Assembly (NCBI GenBank): GCA_945868195.1
Contig: CAMBLP010000013.1
Span: 1 to 24,706, forward strand
Source of the DNA: Bordetella parapertussis
GTDB lineage: Bacteria; Pseudomonadota; Gammaproteobacteria; Burkholderiales; Burkholderiaceae_B
Reading direction: 5' to 3'
Length of the DNA: 24,706 nt
Below the pieces are notes generated by a model. It saw only the letters and a program-made list of their open reading frames with translations, did not search any database and was not told where the DNA came from. This document shows positions 23,466-24,706 of this stretch, piece by piece; position 1 is the first letter of the stretch; each line of letters starts with the position of its first letter. Position numbers and translations under genes: made by a program.

Positions 23466-24584
23466 ATGCGCATCGGAATCCCGCGCGAGACCCGCGATAG
23501 CGAAACACGTGTTGCGGCAACACCGGAAACGGTCAAAAAGTATGTTGCCGCAGGACACGAAGTCTTGGTTGAACAGTCCGCAGGCTTGGCTGCTCACTTT
23601 ACAGATCAAGCTTATGAACAGGCTGGCGCAAAAATCGTCGATGCTTCGCAAGCATTGGCCGCGCCGCTTATCCTCAAAGTACGTGCACCAAGTGGATCAG
23701 AACTCACCACTATTTCCGCTGGAAGCACCTTGGTCGGCATGCTCGATCCCTTTGACGAAGCAGGTCTCGATGCCATGGCGCAAGCAGGTATCACCGCGTT
23801 TGCGCTCGAGGCCGCACCTCGCACGACGCGCGCCCAGAGCCTAGACGTGTTGTCCTCTCAAGCTAACCTGGCTGGTTACAAAGCCGTCTTGCTAGGCGCA
23901 CACTACTACGGCCGCATGTTTCCCATGATGATGACGGCAGCTGGCACAGTCAAAGCTGCACGCGTTGTGATTTTGGGCACGGGTGTTGCAGGCTTGCAAG
24001 CGATCGCGACAGCCAAAAGACTTGGCGCTGTGGTGGAGGCTTCCGATGTGCGTCCTGCCGCCAAGGAACAGGTCGAATCTCTCGGTGCCAAATTCATCGA
24101 TGTTCCGTTCGAAACAGACGAGGAGCGTGAAATCGCCAAAGGTGTGGGTGGCTATGCACGCCCCATGCCCGCCAGTTGGATGCAACGCCAGGCCGTCTTG
24201 GTCTCTGAGCGATGCAAGCAAGCCGACATTGTGATTTCTACGGCACTCATTCCAGGACGTCCGGCCCCGACGTTGATCTCAGCAGATACCGTACGGGCGA
24301 TGAAACCCGGTTCCGTAATCGTCGACCTTGCTGTTGAGCGTGGCGGCAACTGCCCTCTTTCACAAAAGGGTCTTGTCGTCTATGAAAACGGTGTCGCACT
24401 CGTTGGCCTGACCAACCTGCCTGGCATGCTCGCCACCGATGCCTCGGCACTCTACGCACGCAACGTACTGGACTTCCTCAAACTCATCATCGACCAAGAG
24501 GCCAAACTGGCCATCGCGCGTGATGACGATATCGTTGCAGCTTGCCTCGTCTGCGAAGGCGGCAAAAATTTAAGGAAGAAATAA
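23466..24584 (+). CDS. pntAA: NAD(P) transhydrogenase alpha subunit, part 1
   Basis: The protein is the NAD(H)-binding subunit of the proton-pumping transhydrogenase that makes NADPH. The preferred start is ATG 23466, with GGAG 7 bases upstream (372 residues); ATG 23454 would destroy that site's role. It begins MRIGIPRETRDSETRVAATP and has the Rossmann segment VVILGTGVAGLQAIATAKRL and the loop IPGRPAPTL. It lacks membrane segments because the alpha subunit is split. The TAA overlaps the next ATG by one base (TAATG). Confidence 0.95.
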   Translation: MRIGIPRETRDSETRVAATPETVKKYVAAGHEVLVEQSAGLAAHFTDQAYEQAGAKIVDASQALAAPLILKVRAPSGSELTTISAGSTLVGMLDPFDEAGLDAMAQAGITAFALEAAPRTTRAQSLDVLSSQANLAGYKAVLLGAHYYGRMFPMMMTAAGTVKAARVVILGTGVAGLQAIATAKRLGAVVEASDVRPAAKEQVESLGAKFIDVPFETDEEREIAKGVGGYARPMPASWMQRQAVLVSERCKQADIVISTALIPGRPAPTLISADTVRAMKPGSVIVDLAVERGGNCPLSQKGLVVYENGVALVGLTNLPGMLATDASALYARNVLDFLKLIIDQEAKLAIARDDDIVAACLVCEGGKNLRKK

Positions 24585-24706
24585 TGGAAGCCATTAGCCC
24601 CACCCTTGTGAATCTCATCATTTTTGTCTTGGCGATCTACGTCGGCTACCACGTCGTCTGGAACGTCACACCCGCACTGCATACTCCCTTGATGGCCGTC
24701 ACGAAT
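24584..24706 (+). CDS. pntAB: NAD(P) transhydrogenase alpha subunit, part 2 (cut by window edge)
   Basis: Forty-one codons are visible. They begin MEAISPTLVNLIIFVLAIY, a membrane segment, and include HTPLMAVTN, the conserved segment of the membrane part of PntA. AAGGAAG lies just upstream, within the pntAA end. The rest, and probably pntB, lie to the right. Confidence 0.93.
   Translation, partial: MEAISPTLVNLIIFVLAIYVGYHVVWNVTPALHTPLMAVTN

Overview
The window reads as a chromosomal segment of a betaproteobacterium, most likely Burkholderiales. The grounds are the tRNA-Met type, the split transhydrogenase (pntAA/pntAB), the cytochrome c'/b561 genes, and an Act/Acd pair known to me from Variovorax and Advenella. 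No insertion sequence, integrase, CRISPR array or rRNA was seen.

Layout. 1-914: the 3' end of an unidentified gene, three 10-bp tandem repeats, a Fur-box-like site and an orphan tonB. 1048-3454: a two-gene operon of a family III CoA-transferase and an acyl-CoA-dehydrogenase-fold protein. The second protein carries Arg84 and Gln246 and a Gly at the other base site, which marks it as a 3-sulfinopropanoyl-CoA desulfinase; together the pair would convert 3-sulfinopropionate to propionyl-CoA and sulfite. 3789-8463: a complete OleABCD set for long-chain olefins via a beta-lactone, with oleA on + facing oleD and a fused oleBC on -. The 5' end of oleBC is puzzling. 8860-9513: an outer-membrane beta-barrel protein. 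9679-10531: a GNAT gene lying between a 47-bp copy of a tRNA-Met 3' part and the intact tRNA-Met.

10692-11558 is a LigI-like amidohydrolase on +. 17712-11555 (-) is a six-gene nitrogen-scavenging operon: a nitrate/cyanate-type ABC transporter (binding protein, permease, ATPase), cyanase cynS, a hydantoinase/carbamoylase-type M20 amidase, and a second M20 protein that has lost several canonical zinc ligands. A consensus sigma-54 promoter with NtrC-like sites sits immediately upstream, so the operon should respond to nitrogen limitation. 17976-24706 is mostly housekeeping: cytochrome b561, pcaD-like hydrolase, cytochrome c', purB, a glutathione S-transferase, mnmA, pntAA and the start of pntAB.

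The points most worth following up are the desulfinase operon, the OleBC fusion outside Actinobacteria and its missing start codon, the sigma-54/NtrC control of the cyanate operon, the ligand-poor M20 protein, and the tRNA-bounded GNAT islet whose stop codon comes from tRNA sequence.
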